Origin: Alphaproteobacteria bacterium | Lineage (GTDB): Bacteria > Pseudomonadota > Alphaproteobacteria > UBA7887 | Reading direction: 5' to 3' | NCBI GenBank assembly: GCA_028289725.1 | Contig: JANQOH010000257.1 | Coordinates: 1 to 13,459, forward strand | DNA: 13,459 nucleotides | In this document: positions 6,027 to 12,957 of the stretch, one piece after another | Numbering within the stretch: the first letter of the stretch is position 1 | Layout: each line of letters starts with the position of its first letter | Program-made: the position numbers and the translations under genes | Notes under the pieces: model-generated | Seen by the model: only the letters and a program-made list of their open reading frames with translations | What the model was told of the DNA's origin: nothing | Databases searched by the model: none

Positions 6027-8063
6027 ATGTTCGAGCGGATCCTGATTGCCAATCGCGGCGAGATCGCCTGTCGCGTCATCGACACGGCGAAACGGCTTGG
6101 CGTGCGCACCGTCGCCGTGTACTCGGAAGCCGATGCCAATGCCCGTCATGTGCGGTTGGCAGACGAAGCGTATCCGATTGGTCCGGCCCCCGCGTCGGAT
6201 AGCTATCTCCGCGGCGACGCGATTATTGAGGTTGCGCGCCACGCCGGGGCCCAAGCCATTCATCCGGGCTACGGCTTTTTGTCCGAGAACGCCGGGTTCG
6301 CCGAGGCTTGCGCGAACGCCGACATCACCTTCATCGGACCACCGGCGGAAGCCATTCGTTTGATGGGCGCGAAGGATCAGGCGAAGGCGATCATGGCGGA
6401 TGCCGGGGTGCCCGTGGTGCCCGGCTATCACGATGAGAACCTCGACATCAAGGTGCTGAGCAGCGCGGCACGAAAGGTCGGTTATCCGGTCTTGGTGAAA
6501 GCCGTCGCCGGTGGCGGCGGCCGCGGCATGCGCCAGGTTGCCCGCGAGTTGGACTTTGCCGACGCGGTGGCGTCAGCCCGTCGCGAGGCCAAGTCCGCGT
6601 TTGGCGACGACCGCGTGCTGATCGAAAAGCTGATTACCAAACCGCGTCACATCGAAGTGCAAATTTTCGCCGATATCCGCGGCAACAATGTGCATCTGTT
6701 CGAACGGGATTGCTCGGTTCAACGGCGGCACCAAAAAGTCATTGAGGAAGCGCCGGCCGCGAAATTATCCGATGAGCAACGGCATTCCCTTGGCGAAACA
6801 GCGACCGCCGCGGCGAAGGCGATCGGTTATGTCGGCGCCGGCACGGTCGAGTTCATCGCCGATGCATCGGGCAATTATTACTTCATGGAGATGAACACGC
6901 GCTTGCAGGTGGAGCATGGCGTGACCGAAATGGTGACGGGTGTGGACCTGGTCGAATGGCAGCTTCGTATTGCCGCTGGCGAACCGTTGCCAATGTCTCA
7001 AGAGGAGATAAGCCTCAACGGCCATGCGATCGAGGCGCGTATCTACGCCGAGGACCCGGCCGCTGGTTTTCTGCCGGCAACCGGATCGTTGACCCATGTC
7101 CGCTGGCCGATCTCGCCAGAGGCATCGATCCCCGGGCAGGCAACCGCGCTACGCGTCGATACCGGCGTGGCGGCAGGCGACGAGGTAACGCCCTTTTACG
7201 ATGCCATGATTGGCAAGCTGATGGTTTGGGCGCCCGATCGAACGTCCGCGGTCCAACGATTGTCTCGCGCCTTGGGCGAGACTGAAATCGTCGGCCCGAC
7301 GACCAATCTTGCTTTGCTCGGCGCCATCGCGCGTCATCCATCTTTTGTCGCCGACGATTTTGATACAGGCTTTATCGAGCAAAACGCGGATGTATTGATG
7401 CCGCCGGCCGCCCCCGCTCAAGCCGTCATCTTGGCGGCCGGCGCTCTCTATTTGTTGCTCGACCGAGGGCGGCGCGCGGCAGAGGTGGCGGCTGGCACCT
7501 CGGACCCGAGTTCGCCCTGGGTCGCTTCCAATGGCTGGCGTCTGCACGATGACGCCCACGAGACGATGACGTTTCTGGACGGTGACAATACCGTCGCAAT
7601 TGAGATCCGCGCGCGCCGAAGTGGCATAACGCTGACCTTGCCGGACGGCGATGTCGAGGTCTCGGGCCGGCTTGATTCGGACGGCCGCCTGCGCGCTGTG
7701 GTCGGCGGCATTACGATCAACGCCGGAATCGTCTTCCAACCCGATACGCGTGGCGGAACGCTCGATGTCATGATCCAAGAGCTGCGGCACCGGGTGCGCT
7801 TGGTCGACCCGCTTTCGGTCGAGGATGACAGCGAATCCGAAGGTGGTCGCCTGACCGCGCCGATGCCGGGACAAGTCACACAAATTTTGGCCAAGGACGG
7901 CGTTTCCGTTTCCCGTGGCACGCCGCTGATTGTCATCGAAGCGATGAAAATGGAACACACGATCGCGGCGCCGGCGGACGGTCAAGTCGAACGCTTCATC
8001 TACGCGGTCGGTGATTGGGTCGATGAAGGTGCAACCCTGATCGATTTCGTCACACCGGACTGA
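6027..8063 (+). CDS. liuD: Methylcrotonyl-CoA carboxylase alpha subunit (biotin carboxylase plus biotin carrier)
   Basis: A 678-residue biotin-dependent subunit that carboxylates its own biotin with ATP and bicarbonate and hands the carboxyl to the LiuB subunit. It opens with ILIANRGEIACRV, has the ATP-grasp loop with Lys158 and a GGGGRGM segment (162-168), QRRHQKVIEEAP, and EMNTRLQVEHGVTE. The C-terminal biotinyl domain contains EAMKME with Lys641 as the biotin attachment residue, 37 residues from the end. The order biotin carboxylase, linker/BT region, biotinyl domain is standard for MCC alpha. The ATG at 6027 matches the usual start just before the first strand; a GTG at 6015 adds only four residues. 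One oddity: residue 298 is Gly where the EHPVTE motif normally has Pro. Geranyl-CoA carboxylase alpha is the main alternative. Confidence 0.95.
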   Translation: MFERILIANRGEIACRVIDTAKRLGVRTVAVYSEADANARHVRLADEAYPIGPAPASDSYLRGDAIIEVARHAGAQAIHPGYGFLSENAGFAEACANADITFIGPPAEAIRLMGAKDQAKAIMADAGVPVVPGYHDENLDIKVLSSAARKVGYPVLVKAVAGGGGRGMRQVARELDFADAVASARREAKSAFGDDRVLIEKLITKPRHIEVQIFADIRGNNVHLFERDCSVQRRHQKVIEEAPAAKLSDEQRHSLGETATAAAKAIGYVGAGTVEFIADASGNYYFMEMNTRLQVEHGVTEMVTGVDLVEWQLRIAAGEPLPMSQEEISLNGHAIEARIYAEDPAAGFLPATGSLTHVRWPISPEASIPGQATALRVDTGVAAGDEVTPFYDAMIGKLMVWAPDRTSAVQRLSRALGETEIVGPTTNLALLGAIARHPSFVADDFDTGFIEQNADVLMPPAAPAQAVILAAGALYLLLDRGRRAAEVAAGTSDPSSPWVASNGWRLHDDAHETMTFLDGDNTVAIEIRARRSGITLTLPDGDVEVSGRLDSDGRLRAVVGGITINAGIVFQPDTRGGTLDVMIQELRHRVRLVDPLSVEDDSESEGGRLTAPMPGQVTQILAKDGVSVSRGTPLIVIEAMKMEHTIAAPADGQVERFIYAVGDWVDEGATLIDFVTPD

Positions 8064-8068
8064 AACGC

Positions 8069-8998
8069 ATGAGCGATCACAGCGAAAGCAACTTGCCGCA
8101 AAAGGTGTCGATTTTCGAAGTCGGCGCACGCGACGGCTTGCAAAATGAGGCTGACGAAATCCCGACGGAGATCAAGATCGCTTTGATCGACAAGTTGGCG
8201 GGAGCCGGACTGCGCGAGATCGAAGCGACTAGTTTTGTGTCGCCGAAATGGGTCCCCCAAATGGCGGACAATGCCGCCGTGATGGCTGGCATCGATCGAA
8301 AGCCTGGTGTTCACTATCCGGTGCTGACGCCAAACAAGCGCGGGTTCGACGACGCGCTGGCCGCGGGGGCCGATACGGTTTGCGTCTTCACCGCAGCGTC
8401 CGAAGCGTTCTCGCAGAAGAACACCAATTGCACGATTGCCGAAAGCCTGACGCGGATTGAGCCGATCGCAGAAGCCGCGAAAGCGCACAACATTCGCGTT
8501 CGCGGCTACATCTCTTGCGTGCTCGGATGCCCTTATGAGGGTGACATTGATCCCGCACGCGTGGCCGACGTTGCCGCATCGCTCGACGCCATGGGCTGTT
8601 ACGAAATCTCACTCGGCGACACAGTGGGGTACGGCACGCCGCTCAAAACCCGGACCATGATCGAGGCCGTGAGCGCCCGCGTGCCAATCACGCGGCTGGC
8701 CGCGCACTTCCACGACACGTACGGCCAGGCGCTCGCCAACCTTCTTGCCGTTTTGGAAATGGGCGTTTCGGTGATCGATAGTTCAGTCGGCGGACTTGGC
8801 GGCTGCCCTTATGCCAAAGGCGCGAAAGGCAACGTCGCGACGGAGGACGTGCTGTACATGCTTAACGGCATGGGGGTGGAGACCGGCGTCGGCCTTGATG
8901 CTGTTGTCGACACAGCCTGGTGGATCTTCGGCACGTTGGGTCGACGGCCCAATAGTCGCGTCGCGCAGGCGCTCGGCGGGAAACGCAAAGCCGCGTGA
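8069..8998 (+). CDS. liuE: Hydroxymethylglutaryl-CoA lyase
   Basis: A 309-residue TIM-barrel enzyme that cleaves HMG-CoA to acetyl-CoA and acetoacetate, the last step of leucine breakdown. Seen in the sequence are the N-terminal GARDGLQNE motif (Arg21 and Asp22, catalytic and metal-binding in the family), the metal-binding HFHDTYG with His213 and His215, and the signature GGLGGCPYAKGAKGNVATED with catalytic Cys246. Length matches bacterial HMG-CoA lyases. The ATG at 8069 follows the liuD stop by five bases. Its TGA stop overlaps the GTG start of the permease gene. Related DRE-TIM metallolyases (isopropylmalate or homocitrate synthases) lack the GGCPYA cysteine motif, so the assignment is firm. 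Confidence 0.95.
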   Translation: MSDHSESNLPQKVSIFEVGARDGLQNEADEIPTEIKIALIDKLAGAGLREIEATSFVSPKWVPQMADNAAVMAGIDRKPGVHYPVLTPNKRGFDDALAAGADTVCVFTAASEAFSQKNTNCTIAESLTRIEPIAEAAKAHNIRVRGYISCVLGCPYEGDIDPARVADVAASLDAMGCYEISLGDTVGYGTPLKTRTMIEAVSARVPITRLAAHFHDTYGQALANLLAVLEMGVSVIDSSVGGLGGCPYAKGAKGNVATEDVLYMLNGMGVETGVGLDAVVDTAWWIFGTLGRRPNSRVAQALGGKRKAA

Positions 8999-10395
8999 AC
9001 GCCGCTTTCTCGACCGCGCGAGCGCCCCAATTTGTCGCGGCGGCAAGCACTCTCGCCGCTATCATCCTGGTTCTGATCGGTTTCGCTTCGGAAGCCGCTG
9101 AGACGCGACCGCTTCTTCACACCAGTGCGGTGACAATATTCGCAATCGGTCTCTATGCGACGGGCGCGATGCCCGGCCACCTGACCGCGCTCTTGTTCTT
9201 CCTCATCGCCATGTTGCTCGCGGTCGCGCCCGCCGAAATCGTGTTTTCCGGCTTTCACTCGACCGCCTTGTGGCTCGTTTTCGGCGGCATCATTCTGGGC
9301 GTCGCGGTGGACCACACGGGCCTTGGCGCGCGCATCGCGCGGCGCTTGGCGGGCTTGCTGCAAGGCAGCTATTTGCGCGTCATCACAGGTTTGGTGCTGA
9401 TGACACTGGCCATATCGTTTCTTTTGCCGTCGAGCCTGGGCCGCATCGCACTCCTGATCCCGATCGCCCTGTCGCTTGCGGATGAATTGGGCTATCCACG
9501 CGGCAGACGCGGCCGTACTGGGATCGTCGTTGCGACCGCACTTGGCTGCTTCGTGCCGCCATTTTCAATTCTGCCGGCGAACATCCCCAATCTGGTCATG
9601 ATCGGCGCCGCGGAAGCGCTGTATGACTTCAAGGTTAGCTACGGGACCTATTGGCTGACGCATTTCCCGATCACCGGGCTCTTGAAAGCCCTGATCATCA
9701 TCGCGGTCGTGGCCATGCTGTTTCCCGACCGCGCGCCGGAGCGCGTGGCGCAAAGCGAACACAGGCCGATGAGCCAGGGTGAAAAGCGCTTGTCGACCAT
9801 CTTGGCCATCGCAGTGACGCTTTGGGTGACCGATTTCTGGCATCACATTTCGCCCGCTTGGATCGGACTAGGCGCCGGACTCATATGCCTCTGGCCGGCA
9901 CTCAAGCTGGTCCCATACCGGGCTTTTGAGGACAAGATCAATCACAGTTCCTTCTTTTATGTAGCGGGTATTGTGAGCCTTGGTGCTGTGGCCGCTTATG
10001 GCGGCTTTGGCCAATGGCTCGGTCTCGCCCTGATCGACGCCATGAACCTGCAACCCGGCGATCAATTCCAAAACTTCTACGCTCTGGCCGGCACCGGCAT
10101 GTTGGTTGGACTCGGCACCACCCTCCCCGGCATTCCGGCGGTCATGACGCCGCTCGCCGATCTGTTGTCGGGCGCCACGGGCATCGAGCGCGAAACCGTG
10201 ATCATGACCCAAGTGATTAGCTTTTCATCGGTGATCTTGCCGTATCAGGCGCCGCCATTGGTGCTTGCCATCCAATTGGGTGGCATCCGCGCGATGGAGT
10301 TGGCGCGGGCCACGATTGCCTTGGCGCTCATCACCTTCGTTGTACTAATCCCGCTGAATTACGCATGGTGGCAAGTCCTCGGATTGCTAAGCTAA
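8995..10395 (+). CDS. SLC13/DASS-like anion permease
   Basis: A 466-residue inner-membrane transporter with about 11-12 hydrophobic segments and the two-repeat look of the SLC13 (divalent anion:sodium symporter) or CitT-like group. First-half landmarks are VFGGIILGVAVDHTGLGARIA, FLLPSSLGRIALLIPIAL (about residues 141-158) and a PANIPNLVMIG stretch (194-204). Second-half landmarks are LGTTLPGIPAVMTPL (373-387) and LPYQAPPLVLA (about 415-425). The SNT motifs that bind sodium and carboxylate in characterised DASS carriers are not recognisable at the expected places. The start is GTG at 8995, overlapping the liuE TGA by four bases (GTGA), so translation is probably coupled to liuE. A carboxylate made or used by the pathway, such as acetoacetate or a branched-chain acid, is a reasonable but unproven substrate. 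Confidence 0.78.
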   Translation: MNAAFSTARAPQFVAAASTLAAIILVLIGFASEAAETRPLLHTSAVTIFAIGLYATGAMPGHLTALLFFLIAMLLAVAPAEIVFSGFHSTALWLVFGGIILGVAVDHTGLGARIARRLAGLLQGSYLRVITGLVLMTLAISFLLPSSLGRIALLIPIALSLADELGYPRGRRGRTGIVVATALGCFVPPFSILPANIPNLVMIGAAEALYDFKVSYGTYWLTHFPITGLLKALIIIAVVAMLFPDRAPERVAQSEHRPMSQGEKRLSTILAIAVTLWVTDFWHHISPAWIGLGAGLICLWPALKLVPYRAFEDKINHSSFFYVAGIVSLGAVAAYGGFGQWLGLALIDAMNLQPGDQFQNFYALAGTGMLVGLGTTLPGIPAVMTPLADLLSGATGIERETVIMTQVISFSSVILPYQAPPLVLAIQLGGIRAMELARATIALALITFVVLIPLNYAWWQVLGLLS

Positions 10396-10430
10396 GTCGG
10401 CGTTCCGCTCGAGAAAGGTGGGGTTGCGGG

Positions 10431-10457
10431 CCGATCTCGAAACGGACGCAGGATCGG
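10431..10457. repeat. 6-bp inverted repeat in the gap after the permease gene
   Basis: CCGATC at 10431-10436 pairs with GATCGG at 10452-10457 around a 15-base loop, in the 87-base gap between the permease and glutathione S-transferase genes. It could be part of a termination or regulatory structure at the end of the operon, but the loop is large and no T-run follows, so it is not called a terminator. Confidence 0.2.
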
Positions 10458-10470
10458 GCGAGGCAAAGCA

Positions 10471-10477
10471 AGGGAGA
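10471..10477 (+). promoter_or_regulatory. Ribosome binding site of the glutathione S-transferase gene
   Basis: AGGGAGA sits five bases before the GTG at 10483. It supports GTG as the true start, since no nearby in-frame ATG gives a complete thioredoxin-fold N-terminus. Confidence 0.7.
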
Positions 10478-10482
10478 ACATC

Positions 10483-11094
10483 GTGAAATTTTATAATCTC
10501 GCAGCGGGCATGAACCCGAGACGCGTGCGGATATTTCTCGCCGAGAAAGGCATCGAAGTGCCGATCGTCGAGATCGACATGATGAAAAACGAAAACAAAA
10601 CGCCTGAGTTTCTGGCGATGAACCCGATGGGAACATTGCCCGTGCTGGAACTTGATGACGGCACGATCTTGACGGAGTCGGTTGCAATCTGCCGCTATTT
10701 CGAAGAAGCCGTGCAACCCGCGCCGCCGATGCTCGGCCGCACGCCCTTGGAACGCGCGCAAGTCGAAATGTGGAACCGCCGCATGGAGATCGAATTGCTC
10801 GTGCCGATCAGCGAGCATTTCCGTCATGGCAATGCGTTCTGGAAAGACCGGCTTCCTCAAGTGCCAGATTACGCCCCTGTGTGTCGTGACAAAGCGGTGG
10901 CCCGCATGACGTGGCTCGATACCGAACTCGCCGACCGCGAATTTGTCGCGACAGATGACTACACGGTGGCGGACATCACGCTGCAATGCGCGCTGCTGCT
11001 CGGCAAGAACACCGGCACCAAGATTCCAGACGAACTCAAGAACTTAAACCGTTGGTGGAAAGACGTCACTTCGCGGCCCACGGCACGCGCTTAG
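10483..11094 (+). CDS. Glutathione S-transferase family protein
   Basis: A 203-residue cytosolic protein with the two-domain GST layout. The thioredoxin-like N-terminal domain (about 1-78) contains NPRRVRIFLAEKG (11-23), the cis-proline segment NPMGTLPVL (47-55, Pro53) and the glutathione-contacting Glu65-Ser66 in LTESVAICRYFEE. The helical C-terminal domain (about 87-200) carries the folding motif TVADIT (161-166, Asp164). The usual N-terminal catalytic Tyr, Ser or Cys is not obvious; the residues before NPRR are AAGM. The start is GTG with a good ribosome site. It begins 87 bases after the permease gene and so may be a separate unit. It would conjugate or reduce electrophiles with glutathione; the substrate cannot be inferred. 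Confidence 0.88.
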   Translation: MKFYNLAAGMNPRRVRIFLAEKGIEVPIVEIDMMKNENKTPEFLAMNPMGTLPVLELDDGTILTESVAICRYFEEAVQPAPPMLGRTPLERAQVEMWNRRMEIELLVPISEHFRHGNAFWKDRLPQVPDYAPVCRDKAVARMTWLDTELADREFVATDDYTVADITLQCALLLGKNTGTKIPDELKNLNRWWKDVTSRPTARA

Positions 11095-11176
11095 CCGCAT
11101 CGCTTTTGAGGCATGGCAGGCGTCCTTAGTGCGTGCTAAAGCTCGTATCTGGACAATCCAAGAACAAAGCGTAACC

Positions 11177-11183
11177 GGGAGGA
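11177..11183 (+). promoter_or_regulatory. Ribosome binding site of the alcohol dehydrogenase gene
   Basis: GGGAGGA lies seven bases before the ATG at 11191 and is the best Shine-Dalgarno in the window. The 96-base gap around it (11095-11190) shows no convincing -35/-10 pair or terminator. Confidence 0.75.
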
Positions 11184-11190
11184 ATGAGGG

Positions 11191-12240
11191 ATGCGGGGCG
11201 TCGTATTTCTTGGCGATCGCGAGCTCGAAATTCAGAACTTCGACGATCCAACGCCCGAAGCCGGCGAAGTCGTCGTCGAAATGAAAGCTTCCGGCATGTG
11301 CGGCAGCGATCTTAAGTTCTACCGCGCGCCGGCCGATGGCGGCACGGCATCCTTGGGGCTTGGTGATGTGGACGGTCCGGTGATCGCCGGTCACGAACCA
11401 TGCGGTGTCGTCGCGGCGATGGGCCCTGAAACCGGCGAATTCGGTTTCAAAGTCGGCGATCGTGTCATGGTGCATCACTACAAGGGCTGCGGCCAATGCG
11501 AGCATTGCGACGTCGGCTGGTCGCAACTCTGTCAAAGCGGCATCAAGGTCTACGGCGCGACCAGCCATGGCGGGCATGCCGACTACATCAACGTTCCCGC
11601 CAGCACGCTGGTCGCGCTGCCCGACGCCCTGTCATTCGAAACGGGCGCCGCCATTTCCTGCGGCACGGGCACGGCGTTTGGCGCCTTGCGCCGCATGAAC
11701 CTGTCCGGCCGCGACACGATCGCGATCTTCGGCCAGGGCCCTGTCGGGCTCAGCGCGACGCAACTTGCGTCCGCCATGGGTGCGCGCGTGATCGCGCTTG
11801 ACATCGGCAAGGAACGCCTGGACATGGCGAAGGATTTCGGCGCCGACGCGGCGATCGATCCCGGCGCCGATGATGCCGTTGCCGCGCTCAAGGATCTCAC
11901 GCACGGCAAAGGCGTTGATCTGGCGCTCGATTGCTCCGGCGTGCCGGCCGCGCGCCTGGCCGCGGTTCAAGGCACCCGTGTTTGGGGTACCGTCTGCTTT
12001 GTCGGCGAAGGCGACAAAGTCACCCTCGATGTCAGCTCGGACATGCTGCGGAAACAATTGACCATCGTCGCGTCTTGGACGTTCAGTCGCTCCGGGCAAG
12101 CCGACTGCGCTGAATTCGTCGCCGACCGCAACATCGAAGTCGATAAGCTGTTCACCCAGCGCTACAAGCTCGATCAGGCGGAGAAAGCCTACAAGCTGTT
12201 CGACACGCAGACGACCGGCAAAGGCGTTTTCCTGCTCTGA
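11191..12240 (+). CDS. Zinc-dependent medium-chain alcohol dehydrogenase
   Basis: A 349-residue NAD(P)-dependent dehydrogenase of the medium-chain family (threonine/sorbitol dehydrogenase-like, COG1063). Catalytic zinc ligands are Cys37 in GMCGSD and His68-Glu69 in AGHEPCG. The structural zinc loop has Cys100, Cys103, Cys106 and Cys114. The Rossmann motif GQGPVG is at 181-186, and Asp204 at the end of the second strand (VIALD) favours NAD over NADP. Length is normal. The start is the ATG at 11191 with a strong ribosome site. It lies 15 bases before the DsbA-fold isomerase gene and probably shares its transcript. It oxidises an alcohol or polyol or reduces the matching carbonyl; which one is unknown. 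Confidence 0.92.
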   Translation: MRGVVFLGDRELEIQNFDDPTPEAGEVVVEMKASGMCGSDLKFYRAPADGGTASLGLGDVDGPVIAGHEPCGVVAAMGPETGEFGFKVGDRVMVHHYKGCGQCEHCDVGWSQLCQSGIKVYGATSHGGHADYINVPASTLVALPDALSFETGAAISCGTGTAFGALRRMNLSGRDTIAIFGQGPVGLSATQLASAMGARVIALDIGKERLDMAKDFGADAAIDPGADDAVAALKDLTHGKGVDLALDCSGVPAARLAAVQGTRVWGTVCFVGEGDKVTLDVSSDMLRKQLTIVASWTFSRSGQADCAEFVADRNIEVDKLFTQRYKLDQAEKAYKLFDTQTTGKGVFLL

Positions 12241-12255
12241 TCAACGAGGGACGCA

Positions 12256-12948
12256 ATGCCGACCAAAGAGATCGACCTTTATATCGATTACAAGAGTCCG
12301 TATGCGTACCTTGCGGTCGAACCCGCGTGGGACCTCGAGAGAGACTTTGATGTCTCTCTCAACTGGATGCCCTACACGCTTGATATTCCCGATTATCTGG
12401 GCTCGGCCAAAGTCGATGATCAAGGCAATATTATTGAGGACAACCGGACGCCGCACAATTGGCGGCGGGTCCGCTATTCCTATATGGATGTCCGCCGCTA
12501 CGCGAATTTGCGTGGCCTGACCATCCGCGGCACCCAAAAAATTTGGGACTCGTCACTCGCCGGCCTCGGCTTGCTGTTCGCCAAGGAACAAGGCGTGGTT
12601 CGCGCGTTCAATGACATTGTTTATGAACGCTTCTGGCGCCGCGAACTCGATATTGAAGATATCGCTGTAGTGGAAAAAGTTTTGAGAGAAGCGGGTGCGG
12701 ATACGGCGGGCTTTCGCGATTATGCCGAAGGCGTGGGCCGCGCAGACCATGACCGCATCCGCGCAGAGGCCGAAGAACGTGGCGTGTTTGGCGTTCCAAC
12801 CTTCGTGATCGACAAAGAAATCTATTGGGGCCGCGAGCACCTAGCGCTCATTCGAATGCGACTTTCAGAGATGGGCTTAGCGCGCGACAACGCCGCCGAT
12901 CCGCTCGCCATCAGTCACGCTTGGCGCCCAACAAATGCGGCACAATAG
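12256..12948 (+). CDS. DsbA-fold protein, 2-hydroxychromene-2-carboxylate isomerase family
   Basis: A 230-residue protein with a thioredoxin fold interrupted by a helical insert, as in kappa-class GST and NahD-type isomerases. The redox CXXC motif is replaced by SPYAY (residues 14-18); Ser14 matches the nucleophile-position serine of the isomerases. The cis-proline loop is GVFGVPTFVI (177-186, Pro181), followed by YWGREHLALI (190-199). In the family, glutathione assists isomerisation of ring-fission products, which fits a GST gene two genes upstream. No signal peptide is present, so it acts in the cytoplasm, unlike true DsbA. The ATG at 12256 has GAGGGA at 12246-12251. The family also has many uncharacterised members, so the exact reaction is open. 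Confidence 0.85.
   Translation: MPTKEIDLYIDYKSPYAYLAVEPAWDLERDFDVSLNWMPYTLDIPDYLGSAKVDDQGNIIEDNRTPHNWRRVRYSYMDVRRYANLRGLTIRGTQKIWDSSLAGLGLLFAKEQGVVRAFNDIVYERFWRRELDIEDIAVVEKVLREAGADTAGFRDYAEGVGRADHDRIRAEAEERGVFGVPTFVIDKEIYWGREHLALIRMRLSEMGLARDNAADPLAISHAWRPTNAAQ
12337..12360. repeat. Perfect 9-bp inverted repeat inside the isomerase gene
   Basis: GAGAGAGAC (12337-12345) and GTCTCTCTC (12352-12360) are exact reverse complements around a 6-base loop, TTTGAT. The hairpin covers codons 28-35 of the DsbA-fold gene. It could form a stable mRNA stem early in the coding region; whether this matters is unknown. Confidence 0.6.
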
Positions 12949-12956
12949 TCGGGCGC
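12924..12956. repeat. 6-bp inverted repeat at the convergent gene ends
   Basis: GCGCCC at 12924-12929 can pair with GGGCGC at 12951-12956, spanning the 9-base gap between two convergent stop codons. This is where a shared bidirectional terminator would be expected, but the 21-base loop and lack of T-runs make it weak. Confidence 0.15.
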
Positions 12957-12957
12957 G

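Larger units (their letters stand above)
61..10395 (+). other. Putative leucine/isovalerate catabolic (liu-type) operon
   Basis: Nine plus-strand genes run from the DUF3291 gene to the permease with spacings of -4 to 20 bases, except 75-base gaps before each carboxylase subunit. Four of them (liuB, liuC, liuD, liuE) encode consecutive steps from 3-methylcrotonyl-CoA to acetoacetate and acetyl-CoA. No terminator-like hairpin followed by a T-run was seen inside the block, and the ATGA overlap at 61-64 suggests that it continues upstream. No LiuR/MerR or TetR-type regulator lies in the window, and no promoter could be placed with confidence. The operon call is inference from spacing and function. 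Confidence 0.7.

Noticed and set aside
7262..7282. 7-bp inverted repeat GTCTCGC/GCGAGAC inside liuD
   Set aside because: It is short, within a conserved coding region and of a size expected by chance in GC-rich DNA.
6027..8063. Geranyl-CoA carboxylase (acyclic terpene pathway) instead of methylcrotonyl-CoA carboxylase
   Set aside because: The neighbouring methylglutaconyl-CoA hydratase and HMG-CoA lyase in liu order favour the leucine route, and no other atu genes are seen.
7149..8129. 326-codon open frame on the minus strand
   Set aside because: It lies opposite the carboxylase alpha gene and the liuE start; its composition is that of an antisense shadow.
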